Part shown: positions 36,106 to 45,080 of the stretch, one piece after another
Numbering within the stretch: position 1 is the first letter of the stretch
How the letters are laid out: each line of letters begins with the position of its first letter
Assembly (NCBI GenBank): GCA_965276635.1
Contig: CBDIBC010000005.1
Location: 930,001-994,000, forward strand
Source: CBDIBC01 sp965276635
Lineage (GTDB): Bacteria; Actinomycetota; Acidimicrobiia; Acidimicrobiales; Palsa-688
Direction of reading: 5' to 3'
Length of the DNA stretch: 64,000 nt
Translations under genes and position numbers: made by a program
The notes under the pieces: generated by a model
What the model was told of the DNA's origin: nothing
The model's database searches: none
Seen by the model: the letters and a program-made list of their open reading frames with translations, nothing else

Positions 36106-37608
36106 TCACCGGTCCACGTCCCCCAAGACGGGATCGATGGTGGACACCAGCACGATGCAATCGGCGATCAGCCCGCCGCGAGCCATGACCGGCAGGGCCT
36201 GCAGGTTGGCGAAGCTCGGGGCCCGCACGTGCAAGCGGTACGGCCGCGACGATCCGTCCGAGACGATGTAGCAACCCAGCTCGCCGCGCGCCGACTCGAC
36301 CGGCACGTACGCGTCGCCGGCCGGGACCTTGAAACCCTCCGTGTACAGCTTGAAATGATGGATCAGGGCTTCCATCGACTCGTCGATGCGACCGCGCGGG
36401 GGCGGGGTCACCTTCTTGTCCTGGACCCGGAAGTCGCCGCCGGGCATACGATCGACGATCTGGCGAATGATGCGGATGGACTCGCGGATCTCGTTGAAGC
36501 GAACCGCGTAGCGATCCCAGCAGTCGCCCTGAGTGCCGACGATCACGTCGAAGTCCACGTCGTCGTACGCCAGGTACGGCGTGTCGCGCCGGACATCCCA
36601 TGCCACGCCCGAGGCCCGCAGGAGCGGTCCGGTGACGCCGAGGGAAAGGGCGGTGTCGGCGTCGAGCGGGCCGACACCCTGGAGCCGCTTTTGCAGGATG
36701 GGCTGGCCGGTCAACAGCCGGTCGTACTCGTCCATCCGCTTGGGGATCGACTCGCAGATGGCGGCCACGTCGTCACGCCAGCCGTCGGGGAGGTCGGCGG
36801 CCACGCCACCGGGCCGGATGTAGTTGTGGTTCATCCGCAGGCCCGTGACCTTCTCGAAGAAGCCCAGCAGCACCTCGCGCTCGCGCCAGCCGTAGACCAG
36901 CATGTTGATGGCGCCGACGTCCGAGCCGTTCGTCGCCATCCACAGGAAGTGGGAGCTGATGCGGTTCAGCTCGCACATCAGCATCCGGATCCAGGTGGCC
37001 CGGGCCGGGACCTCGACACCGAGGAGCTTCTCCACGCTGAGCGAATAGGCCAACTCGTTGAAGAACGGCGAGAGGTAGTCCATGCGGGTCACGTTCGTGC
37101 ACCCCTGGTGGTACATCAGCTCCTCGCCGGTCTTCTCCATCCCGGTGTGCAGGTAGCCGATGACCGGCTTGGAACGCAGGATCGTCTCGCCGTCCAGCTC
37201 GACCATGATGCGCAACACGCCGTGGGTGGACGGGTGCGAAGGACCGAGGTTCAAGATCATGGTGTCGTCGGTTGGCACATCGATGTCCAGGTCCGAGGGG
37301 TCCACGCCGGCGCCCTCCGGGAGGCGCAGCACTCCGCCCTCGCGACGCAGCTCCTCGGCGGCGGTGCGGGCCCGGGAGAGCAGCTCCTGGGCACCCTCGG
37401 ACGTCTTGTTCTGGAGCATGCCGACCAGCTCGGCCTGGCCGGGGACGTTCCGGCCGAGCAGCTTGTCGATGAGGGTGCCACGACGAGGCACGACGTCGGC
37501 CTCGGGCTGCTCCGACTCGTTGGGTCGGACGTCGTCGTCGACCGTGGTCGCCCCCGGCGTCGGGACGTCCGTCCCCGCCTCGGTCTCACCGGGCGTCTGG
37601 CTGCTCAC
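36106..37608 (-). CDS. nuoD: NADH-quinone oxidoreductase subunit D
   Basis: 500 aa. The conserved domain starts near residue 115 with MILNLGPSHPSTHGVLRIMV and has the quinone-site His and Tyr regions, EKLLGVEVPARATWIRMLM and SDGSSRPYRLHVRAPSFANL. The N-terminal 100 residues are acidic and variable, so the GTG at 37608 (after GAGAGGCGAGAGCT) is chosen by spacing. It forms the quinone pocket with NuoB and NuoH. Confidence 0.95.
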   Translation of the reverse strand: MSSQTPGETEAGTDVPTPGATTVDDDVRPNESEQPEADVVPRRGTLIDKLLGRNVPGQAELVGMLQNKTSEGAQELLSRARTAAEELRREGGVLRLPEGAGVDPSDLDIDVPTDDTMILNLGPSHPSTHGVLRIMVELDGETILRSKPVIGYLHTGMEKTGEELMYHQGCTNVTRMDYLSPFFNELAYSLSVEKLLGVEVPARATWIRMLMCELNRISSHFLWMATNGSDVGAINMLVYGWREREVLLGFFEKVTGLRMNHNYIRPGGVAADLPDGWRDDVAAICESIPKRMDEYDRLLTGQPILQKRLQGVGPLDADTALSLGVTGPLLRASGVAWDVRRDTPYLAYDDVDFDVIVGTQGDCWDRYAVRFNEIRESIRIIRQIVDRMPGGDFRVQDKKVTPPPRGRIDESMEALIHHFKLYTEGFKVPAGDAYVPVESARGELGCYIVSDGSSRPYRLHVRAPSFANLQALPVMARGGLIADCIVLVSTIDPVLGDVDR

Positions 37609-37663
37609 AGCTCTCGCCTCTCTTCGTCGATGGGAGCTCTGCGACGGCCACGCAACACGATCG

Positions 37664-38248
37664 TCAACGTCCGCCGGGGGACTCTTTGAACTGGACAGGA
37701 ACGCGGCCGCTGGCATAGTCCTTGCGCAGCGGATGGCCCTCCCAGTCCTCGGGCATCAGGATGCGGCTGGGGTCGGGATGGCCGACGAAGCTGAGGCCGA
37801 ACATGTCGTACACCTCGCGCTCGTGGGCCTCTGCACCCATCCACAGGTCGAACAAGCTCGGCAACGAGGCATCGTCGGCAGGGACCTGGCAGCGGACCCG
37901 AAGGCGGTGCCGGTCACGGACCCGCACCAGCTCGACCACCACCTCGAAGCGCTGGCCGCCGATGCCGTCGGGCAGGTCGCGCCCCGGGTGCGTGAGGTAG
38001 TCCACGCCGGACACCCCGGACAACATGGCGTAGCCATCGCCCTTGAGCGCCGTCATCAGCTCGAGGTAGGCATCACGCTCGCAGTGCACGACGGCGGCGC
38101 CCAGGCTGTCGACCACCGGGCACCCGTGCAGCTCGGGCCGGCCGGCACCGGCCTCGGCCGCCTCCGTGGGCGCGTCGTCGGTGGGCGCGTCGTCGGTGGG
38201 CGCGTCGTCAGGCGGGCTGGGCTGGGTCTCGGCCGAGGCGTCGCTCAT
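37664..38248 (-). CDS. nuoC: NADH-quinone oxidoreductase subunit C
   Basis: 194 aa. The 30-kDa domain includes GVDYLTHPGRD, HEREVYDMFGLSFVGHPD and the closing RILMPEDWEGHPLRKDY. The N-terminus carries a threefold APTDD repeat. ATGA overlap with nuoB. Confidence 0.96.
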   Translation of the reverse strand: MSDASAETQPSPPDDAPTDDAPTDDAPTEAAEAGAGRPELHGCPVVDSLGAAVVHCERDAYLELMTALKGDGYAMLSGVSGVDYLTHPGRDLPDGIGGQRFEVVVELVRVRDRHRLRVRCQVPADDASLPSLFDLWMGAEAHEREVYDMFGLSFVGHPDPSRILMPEDWEGHPLRKDYASGRVPVQFKESPGGR

Positions 38249-38808
38249 CGTTCGGCGACCGCCGGGCTGGCCAGGCTGATGCGTCGCGGGGCACGGGTGC
38301 TGGCGTCGAGGTGGATGCCCGCGCCCTGCGTCGGCGTGCGCTTGGTGATCTCACCGAGGCGGATCTTCTGGTGCAACGTCAGGATGGAGTGGATCAGGGT
38401 CTCAGGCCCCGGCGGGCACCCGGGTGCGTACACGTCCACCGGCACGATCTGGTCGACGCCCTGCACGATGGCGTAGTTGTTGAACATGCCGCCGGTCGAC
38501 GCACAGACCCCCATGGAGATCACCCACTTGGGCTCCATCATCTGGTCATAGACCTGCCGCAGCACCGGTGCCATCTTCTGGCTGACCCGGCCGGCCACGA
38601 TCATGACGTCGGCCTGGCGAGGCGACGCCCGGAAGACCTCCATGCCGAAGCGGGCCAGATCGAAGTTGGCCGCGCCGGCTGCCATCATCTCCATGGCGCA
38701 GCAGGCCAGCCCGAAGTTGGCGGCCCACGAGCTGGAGGCCCGCGCCCATTTGACCATGCCTTCGAGCGTCCCGGTCAGGAAGTTGTGTTGGAGGTTCTCG
38801 AGACCCAT
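38245..38808 (-). CDS. nuoB: NADH-quinone oxidoreductase subunit B
   Basis: 187 aa from ATG 38808 (GAGAGGAAG about nine bases upstream). It holds terminal cluster N2: GLACCAMEMMA with its tandem Cys, SMGVCASTGGMFNNYA, and VYAPGCPPGPETLI. It passes electrons to quinone. A GTG nine codons upstream is an alternative start. Confidence 0.97.
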   Translation of the reverse strand: MGLENLQHNFLTGTLEGMVKWARASSSWAANFGLACCAMEMMAAGAANFDLARFGMEVFRASPRQADVMIVAGRVSQKMAPVLRQVYDQMMEPKWVISMGVCASTGGMFNNYAIVQGVDQIVPVDVYAPGCPPGPETLIHSILTLHQKIRLGEITKRTPTQGAGIHLDASTRAPRRISLASPAVAER

Positions 38809-38885
38809 CGCTGTCTTCTTCCTCTCACCCGCCACGTTGGGCGAGGAGCGTCTGTCATGTCAAAACCCCCGCTGCCACCAGCCGG

Positions 38886-39422
38886 TCAGGGCACCGGCGG
38901 CCCCTCGCCGGTGGCAACACCGACCGGGTCGGGCGCCGGCTCGTCGCCGCCGGTATCTGCCCGGGTTCCCATCCCCTCGTCGAGCTCGGCCGGGCGGGGC
39001 ACCCGCCGCACCGTCGACAGGGTGGTCCGGGCGTTGTCGTCCGATGCCTGGCGGGCCCGACGCAGACCGGGTCCCCAGTCGAGCGCGCCGTTCGAGACCA
39101 GGTAGGCGAAAGAGACGAAGACCACCACGGCGAACGCCGCCATCTCGGCCAGCCCGAACCGGTTGAGCTGGTGGTAGATGACCGCCCACGGGTAGAGGAA
39201 GACCACCTCGATGTCGAAGATGATGAAGATCATGGCGACCACGTAGAAGTTGACGGGGAAGCGGGCCGAAGTGGCGCTGTCGGGCACAATGCCAGATTCG
39301 TAGGGACCTTCCTTGGCACCGGTGCGCCGGCTGGGGCCCAGCAGCTTCGAGGCCGCGAACGACCCGGCTGCGAAGGCCACGCCGACCACCAGCAGCAACA
39401 CGATCGTCAGGTACTGATCCAT
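38886..39422 (-). CDS. nuoA: NADH-quinone oxidoreductase subunit A, first gene of the nuo operon
   Basis: 178 aa. Three helices with YESGIVPDSATSARFPVNFY and FIIFDIEVVFLYPWAVIYHQ, both diagnostic. The C-terminal 55 residues after the last helix are an extra polar tail. The ATG at 39422 has a clear GGAGAGG ribosome site. Confidence 0.96.
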   Translation of the reverse strand: MDQYLTIVLLLVVGVAFAAGSFAASKLLGPSRRTGAKEGPYESGIVPDSATSARFPVNFYVVAMIFIIFDIEVVFLYPWAVIYHQLNRFGLAEMAAFAVVVFVSFAYLVSNGALDWGPGLRRARQASDDNARTTLSTVRRVPRPAELDEGMGTRADTGGDEPAPDPVGVATGEGPPVP

Positions 39423-39492
39423 CAGGTCCTCTCCGTGAGGTCCTCGGGGCGACACCGCCCGACTCGATCGGGTCGATGCTGACCCACCGGGC

Positions 39493-39498
39493 AGCGTA
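39493..39498 (-). promoter_or_regulatory. Possible -10 hexamer TACGCT for nuo operon
   Basis: A TANNNT match about 70 nt before nuoA; it would leave a leader of about 64 nt with the ribosome site at its end. Based on the hexamer alone. Confidence 0.3.
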
Positions 39499-39633
39499 GC
39501 GATTCGGCACGGGTAGCCCCAAGCTGGGCGGATCCTCCTCCAGCATCGTCGCCGCCGGCGGACGGCGGGTGATGGCGTGGGCGTGGTGGGCCCTGCGGGT
39601 CGGCCTGCGGGCTGGAGGCCGCCGGTCGGCGCT

Positions 39634-39685
39634 CATTCTGGGGTCAGAAAAATAGCACTGGTGCAAGTTTCTCGACACCAGAATG
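39634..39685. repeat. 52-bp palindromic element, related to that at 45081
   Basis: Ends CATTCTGG (39634-39641) and CCAGAATG (39678-39685). With mismatches the arms extend to about 24 nt. The right arm read on the minus strand, CATTCTGGTGTCGAGAAAC, is almost identical to the left arm of the element at 45081. AT-rich core (AAAAATAG). Confidence 0.8.
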
Positions 39686-39797
39686 TGATCGACCCCGCTC
39701 TGGTCTCAGGCAGCCGCTCCTAGGGCCGTGCGCCCCGGGGAGGCGGGGGCCCACCGCTCACCCGGGGAGGCGGATGGTCGTCCACCGCAGAGAGGCG

Positions 39798-39803
39798 TAG
39801 ATT
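39798..39803 (+). promoter_or_regulatory. -10 hexamer TAGATT of a leaderless promoter
   Basis: TANNNT element exactly 6 nt before the ATG at 39810. Confidence 0.5.
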
Positions 39804-39809
39804 CCACCC

Positions 39810-41084
39810 ATGACGACCACCTCGGATCCGACGACGTGCGAGGTGCTCGTGGTGGGCGGCGGGCCCTCGGGTGCAGCCTGTGCGTATTGGCTGGCGGGGG
39901 CCGGCCACGACGTGCTGCTCGTCGAGCGCAAGAGCTACCCGAGGGAGAAGACGTGCGGGGACGGCCTGACACCCCGCTCGGTGCGCCAGCTGGAGGACAT
40001 GGGCCTGCGCGACGACCTGGCCGCCAACGGGCATCGCTACACCGGGCTGCGCAGCCACGCCTTCGGCCGCACCCTGGAGTTGGCATGGCCGTCGCACCCC
40101 GACCTGCCCGGTTACGGCTATGTCATCACTCGCAAGGACCTCGATGGCCTGGTCGCGCAGCGAGCCGAGAAGGTGGGGGCCACCGTGTGGACCAAGCACG
40201 AGGCGGTGGCCCCGATCGTCGAGGGCGGCCTGGTACGTGGCGCACGGGTCATGGACAAGGGCAACGCCGACCAGCCGACCGTCGAGGTGCGGGCTCGCTA
40301 CACCGTGGTGGCCGACGGTGCCAACTCCCGCTTCGGTCGATCCTTGGGCACCAGCCGGAACCGCAGCTATCCGCTCGGCATGGCCATCCGCGGCTATTTC
40401 GAATCACCTCGCCACGACGAGCCCTGGATCGACAGCTGGCTCGACATCCGCGACAAGGCGGGCAACGTGCTGCCCGGATACGGCTGGATCTTCCCGGTCG
40501 GCGACGGCCGGGTGAACGTCGGCATCGGTCTCCTCTCCACCTTCAACCAGTGGAAGGCGGTGAACACCACCCACCTCCTCGAGAGCTTCGTCGACTACGC
40601 CCCCGACTCGTGGGGTCTCGACCCCGGCACCGCCTGCGGCCCACCCACCGGCGGGCGCCTGCCCATGGGTCTCTCTGTCGGGCCCCATGCCGGGCCGACC
40701 TACCTGGTCGTCGGCGACGCCGGTGGCACCATCAACCCCTTCAACGGCGAGGGCATCGCCTACGCCTACGAGACGGGGCGGATGGCTGCCGACGCCGTGC
40801 ACCTGGCGCTGGCGAGCGGCGACGGGATGGCGCTGCAGACCTACCCGGCGAGGCTCCAGGAGACCTACGCCTTGTACTACAAGATGGCCAGGGCCTTCGT
40901 CGGCATCATCGGCCGCCCGGAGCTGATGCGGGTGCTGGTATCGACCGGCATGCGCAGCCGGTCGCTGATGGAGTGGGTCCTGCGTATCATGGCGAACCTG
41001 TTGCGGCCCGACGAGCTGGGGCCAGCCGAAGCCGCCTACAAGGCGGTCGCCGCGCTCACCCGCATCATCCCCGAGGCGGCCTGA
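39810..41084 (+). CDS. menJ: Geranylgeranyl reductase family flavoprotein, probable menaquinone reductase
   Basis: 424 aa. FAD fold VLVVGGGPSGAACAYWL, the family motif YPREKTCGDGLTPR, and the FAD ribose site LVVGDAGGTINPFNGEGIAYA. The family reduces isoprenoid double bonds using FAD. In mycobacteria MenJ saturates one unit of the menaquinone side chain. Its place divergent from the nuo operon, whose product reduces menaquinone, supports that role, but archaeal-type lipid reductases share the same motifs, so the symbol is an inference. Confidence 0.82.
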   Translation: MTTTSDPTTCEVLVVGGGPSGAACAYWLAGAGHDVLLVERKSYPREKTCGDGLTPRSVRQLEDMGLRDDLAANGHRYTGLRSHAFGRTLELAWPSHPDLPGYGYVITRKDLDGLVAQRAEKVGATVWTKHEAVAPIVEGGLVRGARVMDKGNADQPTVEVRARYTVVADGANSRFGRSLGTSRNRSYPLGMAIRGYFESPRHDEPWIDSWLDIRDKAGNVLPGYGWIFPVGDGRVNVGIGLLSTFNQWKAVNTTHLLESFVDYAPDSWGLDPGTACGPPTGGRLPMGLSVGPHAGPTYLVVGDAGGTINPFNGEGIAYAYETGRMAADAVHLALASGDGMALQTYPARLQETYALYYKMARAFVGIIGRPELMRVLVSTGMRSRSLMEWVLRIMANLLRPDELGPAEAAYKAVAALTRIIPEAA

Positions 41085-41117
41085 GCAGCTCTGGGCCGGC
41101 CGGATGGCCCGGCGAGG

Positions 41118-42008
41118 TCAGGGAGCCACGGTCGTGGGGGTGGTCGCCGGGCTGGTGAGCGGTGTCGCCACCCGGCGGGCCGTGATGGATCCGCTGGTCG
41201 TGGCTGAGCGTCCGCTCGACCTGTTGGTCCCGGCTGCCCCAGTGGCGGGGGCGGAGGCCACCACCACGACGGGGCTACCGGGCAGGAACGTTGCAGCCTG
41301 GGCCGGGCGCGCCTTGGTCCCGAACTGTGTGGATGGCGTGAGGGCAACGGTGACGGTCCGGCCCTCCCGGGTTCGGACCGTCCACGTCGAACCGGCCTCG
41401 GAGACGATGGTGCCGCGGACCCCACGACGGGCCTTGGCATGGGCCCTGCCGTTCGGGGCGCTTGATCCCGACGGGGGCGTGACCCCCGGAGTGGTGGTAG
41501 CGGGCGGGGCTGCGCCAGCAGCCGAGGGATGCCCCGACCCGCCCGAGGAGGCCACGGCCCAGGCCGTCCCACCGCCTGCCATCAGGGCGATGGCGACGAC
41601 CGCCGCGATCACGCCGGGGCGGCGCCACGAGGCGCGGCGACCCCGCTCCGGCGTGCCATCCGGCGGCAGCCCCGGCGGCGGAGTCGGCGGTCCGACCGGC
41701 GGTGGAGTCGGCGGTCCGACCGGCGGTGGCGTCGCCGGCGGGGGCGGAGGCCCAGCCAGCGGCAGCTCGGCTGGCGGCAGCTCGGCTAGCGGCAGCTCGG
41801 CTGGCGGCAGCTCGGCTGGCGGCAGCTCGGCTGGCGGCAGCTCGGCTGGCGGCAGCTCGGCTGGCGGCGGGGGCGGCGGTTCGGGTTCGCTCGTCACCCC
41901 CGTCGGGTCCTGGAGCCACTGCTCGGTGGGGGCGCCTTGGGCGAGCGGTTCCCGAGCATGGGACTCCGTGGCAATGGGTTCCTCGGCGTAGAACGGATCT
42001 CGCGTCAC
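41118..42008 (-). CDS. Single-pass membrane protein with PPAEL repeats and DUF5666-like domain
   Basis: 296 aa. The cytoplasmic half has seven to eight PPAEL pentapeptides and PVGPPTPP blocks, then one helix (VIAAVVAIALMAGGGTAWAV). An exported Thr/Ser linker follows, then a small beta domain (GTIVSEAGSTWTVRTREGRT through FLPGSPVVVVAS) similar to that of the gene at 4404. GTG start at 42008. It lies 93 bp downstream of hemL and is probably separate. The function is unknown. Confidence 0.65.
   Translation of the reverse strand: MTRDPFYAEEPIATESHAREPLAQGAPTEQWLQDPTGVTSEPEPPPPPPAELPPAELPPAELPPAELPPAELPLAELPPAELPLAGPPPPPATPPPVGPPTPPPVGPPTPPPGLPPDGTPERGRRASWRRPGVIAAVVAIALMAGGGTAWAVASSGGSGHPSAAGAAPPATTTPGVTPPSGSSAPNGRAHAKARRGVRGTIVSEAGSTWTVRTREGRTVTVALTPSTQFGTKARPAQAATFLPGSPVVVVASAPATGAAGTNRSSGRSATTSGSITARRVATPLTSPATTPTTVAP
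41761..41865. repeat. 15-bp tandem repeat, seven units, coding for PPAEL
   Basis: GGCAGCTCGGCTGGC repeats seven times with one substitution. Unit length is a multiple of three, so copy changes keep the frame. Confidence 0.92.
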
Positions 42009-42101
42009 GTGGACAACGGTGCCCGAGGATGGTCATCGATCCGCCATCGCCCCATGAGGGTTCGATGAGGGCCGCCACCCCGGGGAACGCGCTCGCCGCC
42101 G

Positions 42102-43400
42102 CTATCCCTCGGACGGCAGGGCCGGCGGATCACCCGCAGCCACCAACTGGGTAGCCACCTCTCGGGCGGCGGCCAGGGTGGCGTCGATGTCGGCGGCGGT
42201 ATGGGCCACGCTGGGGAACCACACCTCGTAGGCGCCGGGCGCCACGGCGACACCGCGGTCCAGCAGTCCGTGCATCAGCGCCGGGTACCAGCCGGTGGCC
42301 GCCGACGTCCGGGCCCCGGCGTAGTCGACGACCGGCTCGGGGCCGAAGAACACCCCGAGCAAGGGACCGGCGACCGGCACGACGGCTGGGAAGCCGACGT
42401 CGGCGAACACGCCGGCCAGGCCGGTGGCGAGCGCGGCGGCGGTAGCGGCCAAGCTCACGTAGGCAGCGTCGTCGAGATGGGCCAGCACCGCCAGGCCGGC
42501 AGCGGTCGCCAACGGGTTCCCCGACAGCGTCCCCGCTTGATACACGGGACCGAGCGGGGCGAGCTGCGCCATGAGCGCCGCCCGTCCGCCGAACGCGGCG
42601 AGGGGGAGGCCCCCGCCGATTACCTTGCCGAAGCACCACAGGTCGGGGGTAACGCCGAACACCGATGCGGCGCCGCCGCGAGCCAGGCGGAAGCCGGTGA
42701 TGACCTCGTCGAAGACGAGGAGGGCGCCGGCTCGGTCGCACTCGACACGGAGGGCGTCGAGGAACCCTTCGACGGGCGGGACGAGACCCATGTTGGCGGC
42801 GACGGGTTCCACGATCACGCACGCCACCTCGTCGGTCAGGGTGGGCACCTGGTTGTAGGGGACGACGATGGTGGAGGCGACGGCCGAGGCCGGCACGCCG
42901 GCGGACGCCGGGATGCCGAGGGTCGCCACGCCGCTGCCGCCGCCGGCCAGGAGGCCGTCGCTGTGGCCGTGGTAGCAGCCCTCGAAGACCACGACGCGAT
43001 CGCGGCCGGTGGCGCCGCGGGCCAGGCGAACAGCTGACATGGTCGCCTCCGTGCCGCTGCTGACCAGGCGGACCGACTCGCAGCCCTCGACCCGGGCACA
43101 GATCTCCTCGGCCAGCAGCACCTCTCGCTCGGTCGGCGCCCCGAACGTCGAGCCGTCCGCCGCGGCCGCCTGGACGGCGGCCACGACGTCGGGGTGCGCG
43201 TGGCCCAGGATCGACGCGCCGTAGGACTGGACGTAGTCCAGGTAGCGGCGGCCCTCCACGTCCCAGACGGACGAGCCGGCGCCGCGAGCGACGAAGTAGG
43301 GCGTGCCGCCGACGGAGCGAAAGGCCCGCACCGGCGAGTTCACCCCGCCGGGCGACACCACCTTCGCCCGCGCGAACAGCGACGCGTTCGTCTCGTTCAT
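42102..43400 (-). CDS. hemL: Glutamate-1-semialdehyde 2,1-aminomutase
   Basis: 432 aa. It has SPGGVNSPVRAF, RLVSSGTEATMSAVRLARG, CYHGHSDGLLAGGGSG and the PLP-lysine site CFGKVIGGGLPLAAFGG. It converts glutamate-1-semialdehyde to 5-aminolevulinate using PLP. The ATG at 43400 comes 4 nt after the hemB stop, so it is cotranscribed. Together with hemA it shows the C5 route. Confidence 0.97.
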   Translation of the reverse strand: MNETNASLFARAKVVSPGGVNSPVRAFRSVGGTPYFVARGAGSSVWDVEGRRYLDYVQSYGASILGHAHPDVVAAVQAAAADGSTFGAPTEREVLLAEEICARVEGCESVRLVSSGTEATMSAVRLARGATGRDRVVVFEGCYHGHSDGLLAGGGSGVATLGIPASAGVPASAVASTIVVPYNQVPTLTDEVACVIVEPVAANMGLVPPVEGFLDALRVECDRAGALLVFDEVITGFRLARGGAASVFGVTPDLWCFGKVIGGGLPLAAFGGRAALMAQLAPLGPVYQAGTLSGNPLATAAGLAVLAHLDDAAYVSLAATAAALATGLAGVFADVGFPAVVPVAGPLLGVFFGPEPVVDYAGARTSAATGWYPALMHGLLDRGVAVAPGAYEVWFPSVAHTAADIDATLAAAREVATQLVAAGDPPALPSEG

Positions 43401-43404
43401 CGCA

Positions 43405-44394
43405 TCAGGCGATCTCGGCAAGCGTGGCGGCCAGGTCGGCCGCGAAGTAGGTGAGGACCATGTCGGCGCCGGCCCGCTTCACCGCGGTGATGTGCTCCAG
43501 GGCGACGGCCGGTCCGTCTATCCAGCCCCGCTCGGCGGCGGCATGGACCATGGCGTACTCGCCGCTCACGTGATAGGCAGCCAACGGGAGGTCGTAGCGG
43601 GCCCGCACTGCGGCGATGACGTCGAGGTAGGCCAACGCGGGCTTGACCATCACCACGTCGGCCCCTTCGTCAACGTCGAGGGCGACCTCCCTGAGGGCCT
43701 CTCGCCCGTTGCGGTAGTCCTGTTGGTAGTCCCGCCGGTCACCGCCCCCGGCGATGGTCACGTCGACCGCATCGCGAAAGGGGCCGTAGAGCGCAGAGGC
43801 GAACTTGGCGGCGTAGGCCATGACGGCAATCCCATCGTGGCCGCTGCCGTCGAGGGCGGCGCGGATGGCACCGACCTGGCCGTCCATCATCCCCGACGGT
43901 GCCACCCAGTCGGCGCCCGCATCGGACTGGGCCACGGCGATGCGGGCGTAGCTGGCGATGGCCCGATCGTTGTCCACCCGACCGTGGCGGTCGAGGGGAC
44001 CGCAGTGGCCGTGGTCGGTGTACTCGTCGAGGCAGAGGTCGGCGATGAGCAGGAGGGAGTCGCCGAGCTCGTCGCGCAGGGAACGGAGCGCGACCTGCGT
44101 GACGCCCCCAGGATCCCACGCTCCCGAGCCCTCGTGATCCTTGTGTGCGGGCACACCGAAGAGGACCAGACCGGGTATACCGAGCGACGAGAGGCGCTTG
44201 GCCTCGGCCACGAGCGACGCAGTGCTGTGCTGGACCACGCCGGGCATGGAGGCAATGGCCCGGGGCTCGTCAGCGCCTTCGCGGACGAACAGCGGCGCGA
44301 GCAGGTCGGCAGCTCCGAGACGGGTCTCGGCGACGAGGGAGCGCACGAGAGGTGATCGGCGCAATCGGCGCATCCTCGTCACGGGGAACGACAT
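43405..44394 (-). CDS. hemB: Delta-aminolevulinic acid dehydratase (porphobilinogen synthase)
   Basis: 329 aa. Start MSFPVTRMRRLRRSPLVRSL. It contains ADLCLDEYTDHGHCGPL, the first Schiff-base Lys in MAYAAKFASALYGPFRDA and the second in DVVMVKPALAYLDVI, then YHVSGEYAM. It joins two 5-aminolevulinates to porphobilinogen. GGAGGT lies about 12 nt before the ATG; the 44-codon upstream frame is not conserved. Confidence 0.97.
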   Translation of the reverse strand: MSFPVTRMRRLRRSPLVRSLVAETRLGAADLLAPLFVREGADEPRAIASMPGVVQHSTASLVAEAKRLSSLGIPGLVLFGVPAHKDHEGSGAWDPGGVTQVALRSLRDELGDSLLLIADLCLDEYTDHGHCGPLDRHGRVDNDRAIASYARIAVAQSDAGADWVAPSGMMDGQVGAIRAALDGSGHDGIAVMAYAAKFASALYGPFRDAVDVTIAGGGDRRDYQQDYRNGREALREVALDVDEGADVVMVKPALAYLDVIAAVRARYDLPLAAYHVSGEYAMVHAAAERGWIDGPAVALEHITAVKRAGADMVLTYFAADLAATLAEIA

Positions 44395-44429
44395 GGTGGA
44401 CAAAGACCTCCGGGTCACGGGCACGTCCG

Positions 44430-44435
44430 ACGCTA
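44430..44435 (-). promoter_or_regulatory. -10 hexamer TAGCGT for hemB-hemL
   Basis: TANNNT element giving a leader of about 29 nt that contains the GGAGGT ribosome site. It drives hemB-hemL separately from hemA-hemC. Confidence 0.4.
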
Positions 44436-44553
44436 CTCGGGTCGCTCGCGGTGGCTCACGCCGGCACCTGCAGCCCGACACCGTGTCGATGACCAGGCTC
44501 CATCCGGCCACGAAACCGGCGATCACGCCGGGTGGCAGGTGGCTGTTTGCTTC

Positions 44554-44559
44554 TATGGT
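44554..44559 (+). promoter_or_regulatory. -10 hexamer TATGGT
   Basis: TANNNT element eight bases before the ATG at 44568, next to the palindrome at 44561. Confidence 0.4.
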
Positions 44560-44560
44560 C

Positions 44561-44576
44561 GTTGGTCATGACCAAC
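44561..44576. promoter_or_regulatory. Perfect 16-bp palindrome over a start codon
   Basis: GTTGGTCATGACCAAC is its own reverse complement and contains the ATG of the deazaflavin-type oxidoreductase. A dimeric repressor bound here would block both transcription start and translation, but no regulator gene is adjacent. Confidence 0.45.
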
Positions 44577-45014
44577 GATCCCCGCTACCAGAAGCCCGGC
44601 GCCGCCACCCTGGTGTTCAACCGGATCGTGACCTTCTCCACCGGCATGGGGATCAGCGTGGCCGGATCCCGTGTCCTGGAGGTTCGGGGTCGACGCAGCG
44701 GCCAACCCCGGCGGACACCCGTGAACCTGTTGACCATCGACGACCGCCGCTACCTGGTGGCGGCCAGAGGCGAGACGGAGTGGGTGCGGAACGTGCGGGC
44801 CGCCGACGGCGCGCTCCGTCTCATCCTCGGGCGCGGCGCCGAGGACCACCGGGCACGCGAGCTGCCCGCCGCCGAGGCCGTGCCGGTGCTGCGGGCCTAC
44901 CTGCGGAAGTGGAGGTGGGAGGTGGGAGCGTTCTTCGACGGGGTGACCGCCGACTCCAGTGACGAGGACCTGGCCGCGGCCGCCGACCGGCATCCGGCCT
45001 TCGTCCTGGATTGA
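44568..45014 (+). CDS. Deazaflavin (F420)-dependent nitroreductase family protein
   Basis: 148 aa. The Ddn-like split beta-barrel is shown by VLEVRGRRSGQPRRTPVNLL and YLVAARGETEWVRNVRAA, with a Trp/Asn pair before RLILGRG. Family members bind F420 and reduce quinones or nitro compounds; some act on menaquinone. Start at ATG 44568, not the upstream in-frame Met, because the -10 hexamer lies between them. It sits alone on the plus strand between hemC and hemB, in the place hemD would occupy in related genomes. Confidence 0.85.
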   Translation: MTNDPRYQKPGAATLVFNRIVTFSTGMGISVAGSRVLEVRGRRSGQPRRTPVNLLTIDDRRYLVAARGETEWVRNVRAADGALRLILGRGAEDHRARELPAAEAVPVLRAYLRKWRWEVGAFFDGVTADSSDEDLAAAADRHPAFVLD

Positions 45015-45080
45015 CGGTACCGCTTGGTGCCGGGGCGGCCGGCGCCGCGTCATACGGTCCCGAGGAAGACTGCCGTTGGG

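Larger units (their letters stand above)
39423..39809. other. 387-bp intergenic region between nuoA and menJ-like gene
   Basis: No gene is seen. It contains the nuo leader and a putative promoter near 39493, a 52-bp palindrome at 39634-39685 and the menJ-like -10 box at 39798. I looked for a Rex operator of the TTGTGAA-n-TTCACAA type and did not find one. Confidence 0.6.

Noticed and set aside
39423..39809. Rex operator upstream of nuoA
   Set aside because: No TTGTGAA-n-TTCACAA-like site was found by eye, so Rex control of this nuo operon is not claimed.
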